Assembly: GCA_025457905.1 (NCBI GenBank)
Contig: JALOTM010000076.1
Coordinates: forward strand, 1 to 5,703
DNA from: Methanomassiliicoccales archaeon
GTDB lineage: Archaea > Thermoplasmatota > Thermoplasmata > Methanomassiliicoccales > UBA472
Reading direction: 5' to 3'
DNA length: 5,703 bases
The notes under the pieces are model-generated. The model ran no database searches, was not told where the DNA came from, and was given only the letters and a program-made list of their open reading frames with translations. Below, in pieces: positions 4,999-5,703 of the stretch. The translations under genes and the position numbers were made by a program. Every line of letters starts with the position of its first letter. Position 1 is the first letter of the stretch.

Positions 4999-5703
4999 TC
5001 AGAGGTCGTTCCCCGAATAGGACAGGCTGAGGGACTTGTTGATGAGCGGGAAGTCCGGCACGATGTCGCCCAGCACCGCCACCTCCATGGCCCTCCAATT
5101 ATGGAAGGACGCGTCCCTGACCTTGTGGCGGAAGGGCCTCCCTCCCGCCCCGGATATCATCCAATGCACCAGCTCCCCGCGGGGCGACTCCACCAGGCTC
5201 ATGGCGATCTGCCCCTCGGGCACCTCCAGCGGCCCGCAGCTCAGGCCCCCGGCGGGCAGGGAGCCCAACGCCTGCTCCGCCAGGCTGATGCTCTCCTGCA
5301 GCTCCTCCAGCTTGACTTGCAGGCGCGCGTTCACGTCCCCCTCCCGGCGCACCGGCACCCGGAAGCTGAGGTGGCGGTAGGCGGCGTAGGGGTGGTCCCG
5401 ACGCACATCGCGGTCCACGCCCGAGGCCCGCGCGGCCGGGCCCACCAGGTTGAGGTCCTGCGCCGCCTGCAGGCCGATCCGGCCTGTGGTCTCGGTCCTC
5501 TCCAGGACCGACTGGGCCCCGGCGACCAGCGAGGAGAACTCCTTCACATCGTGCTTCAGCCTCACCAGCTGCGACAGGGCGCGCGCCGCCTTGCTCGCGT
5601 CGACGTCCCTCCTGACGCCCCCCAGGCAGTTCGCTCCCCGCAGGAGACGGCTCCCGGTCAGGTAATCGTTCAGGTCCATGGCCCTCTCCCTCATGATGTA
5701 GGC
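4999..5703 (-). CDS. hydrogenase-like large subunit lacking C-terminal NiFe ligands, C-terminal part (5' end outside window)
   Basis: The last 234 residues of a NuoD/HycE/HyfG-family large subunit. The reading frame is open through the right edge (Ala-Tyr-Ile before the first visible Met), and the family N-terminal part is missing, so the Met at 5694 is internal. Visible family signatures are TGSRLLRGANCLGGVRRD, then LVGPAARASGVDRDVR with HPYAAY, then ESPRGELVHWMISG, then VRDASFHNW. The protein ends PLINKSLSLSYSGNDL. In HycE-type hydrogenases the matching place holds DPCxxC, whose cysteines bind nickel, followed by a tail removed by a maturation protease. Here the cysteine positions are Ser and Gly (5011-5028) and there is no tail. 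The protein is thus probably the catalytic-arm subunit of a hydrogenase-related (Ehr-type) complex that does not handle H2. The N-terminal CxxC motif is outside the window and unknown. The gene is followed by the small subunit. Confidence 0.9.
   Translation of the reverse strand, partial: AYIMRERAMDLNDYLTGSRLLRGANCLGGVRRDVDASKAARALSQLVRLKHDVKEFSSLVAGAQSVLERTETTGRIGLQAAQDLNLVGPAARASGVDRDVRRDHPYAAYRHLSFRVPVRREGDVNARLQVKLEELQESISLAEQALGSLPAGGLSCGPLEVPEGQIAMSLVESPRGELVHWMISGAGGRPFRHKVRDASFHNWRAMEVAVLGDIVPDFPLINKSLSLSYSGNDL

Noticed and set aside
5692..5694. ATG near the right edge as the true start of the large subunit
   Set aside because: The frame stays open to the window edge, and the conserved N-terminal half of the NuoD/HycE family would be missing; the Met is internal.

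Overview
The window looks like chromosomal DNA of a GC-rich archaeon. The evidence is an archaellin-type (class III) prepilin signal, TATA-like boxes upstream of genes, GGAGG/GGTGA-type ribosome binding sites, and a membrane-bound oxidoreductase of the group 4 [NiFe]-hydrogenase / complex I superfamily. The lineage cannot be fixed from the sequence; a euryarchaeal or Thermoplasmatota-like genome is a guess.

Layout. On the minus strand, read from the right, are the C-terminal part of a hydrogenase-like large subunit (cut by the right edge), a fused ferredoxin/small subunit, then, after an interruption, a 14-TM-type NuoL/HyfB-like subunit and the N-terminal half of a NuoH/HyfC-like subunit (cut by the left edge). 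The interruption is a block of three plus-strand genes: a single archaellin-like pilin, a universal stress protein (UspA type), and a 2H phosphoesterase (2'-5' RNA ligase-like). A 290-bp divergent control region (about 2309-2600) lies between the HyfB-like gene and the pilin gene. It holds an AT-rich island, a perfect inverted repeat and repeated GATAA motifs. The block ends tail to tail with the small-subunit gene, the two stop codons being one base apart inside a perfect palindrome.

Function. The four minus-strand genes would supply the electron-input/N2-cluster arm (large and small subunits) and part of the ion-pumping membrane arm (HyfB- and HyfC-like). The large subunit ends where a true hydrogenase would have its DPCxxC nickel-ligand motif, but both cysteines are replaced (SLSYSG) and there is no cleavable C-terminal tail. 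The complex is therefore probably not a hydrogenase but an Ehr-type (energy-converting hydrogenase-related) complex whose substrate is unknown. The ferredoxin domain also has one cluster-ligand cysteine replaced by histidine.

Other points of interest are a universal stress protein gene with no usual start codon (the best-placed codon is ACG), an archaellin with no other archaellum gene in view, and the GATAA-rich divergent promoter region. No RNA genes, CRISPR arrays, insertion sequences or phage genes were seen.
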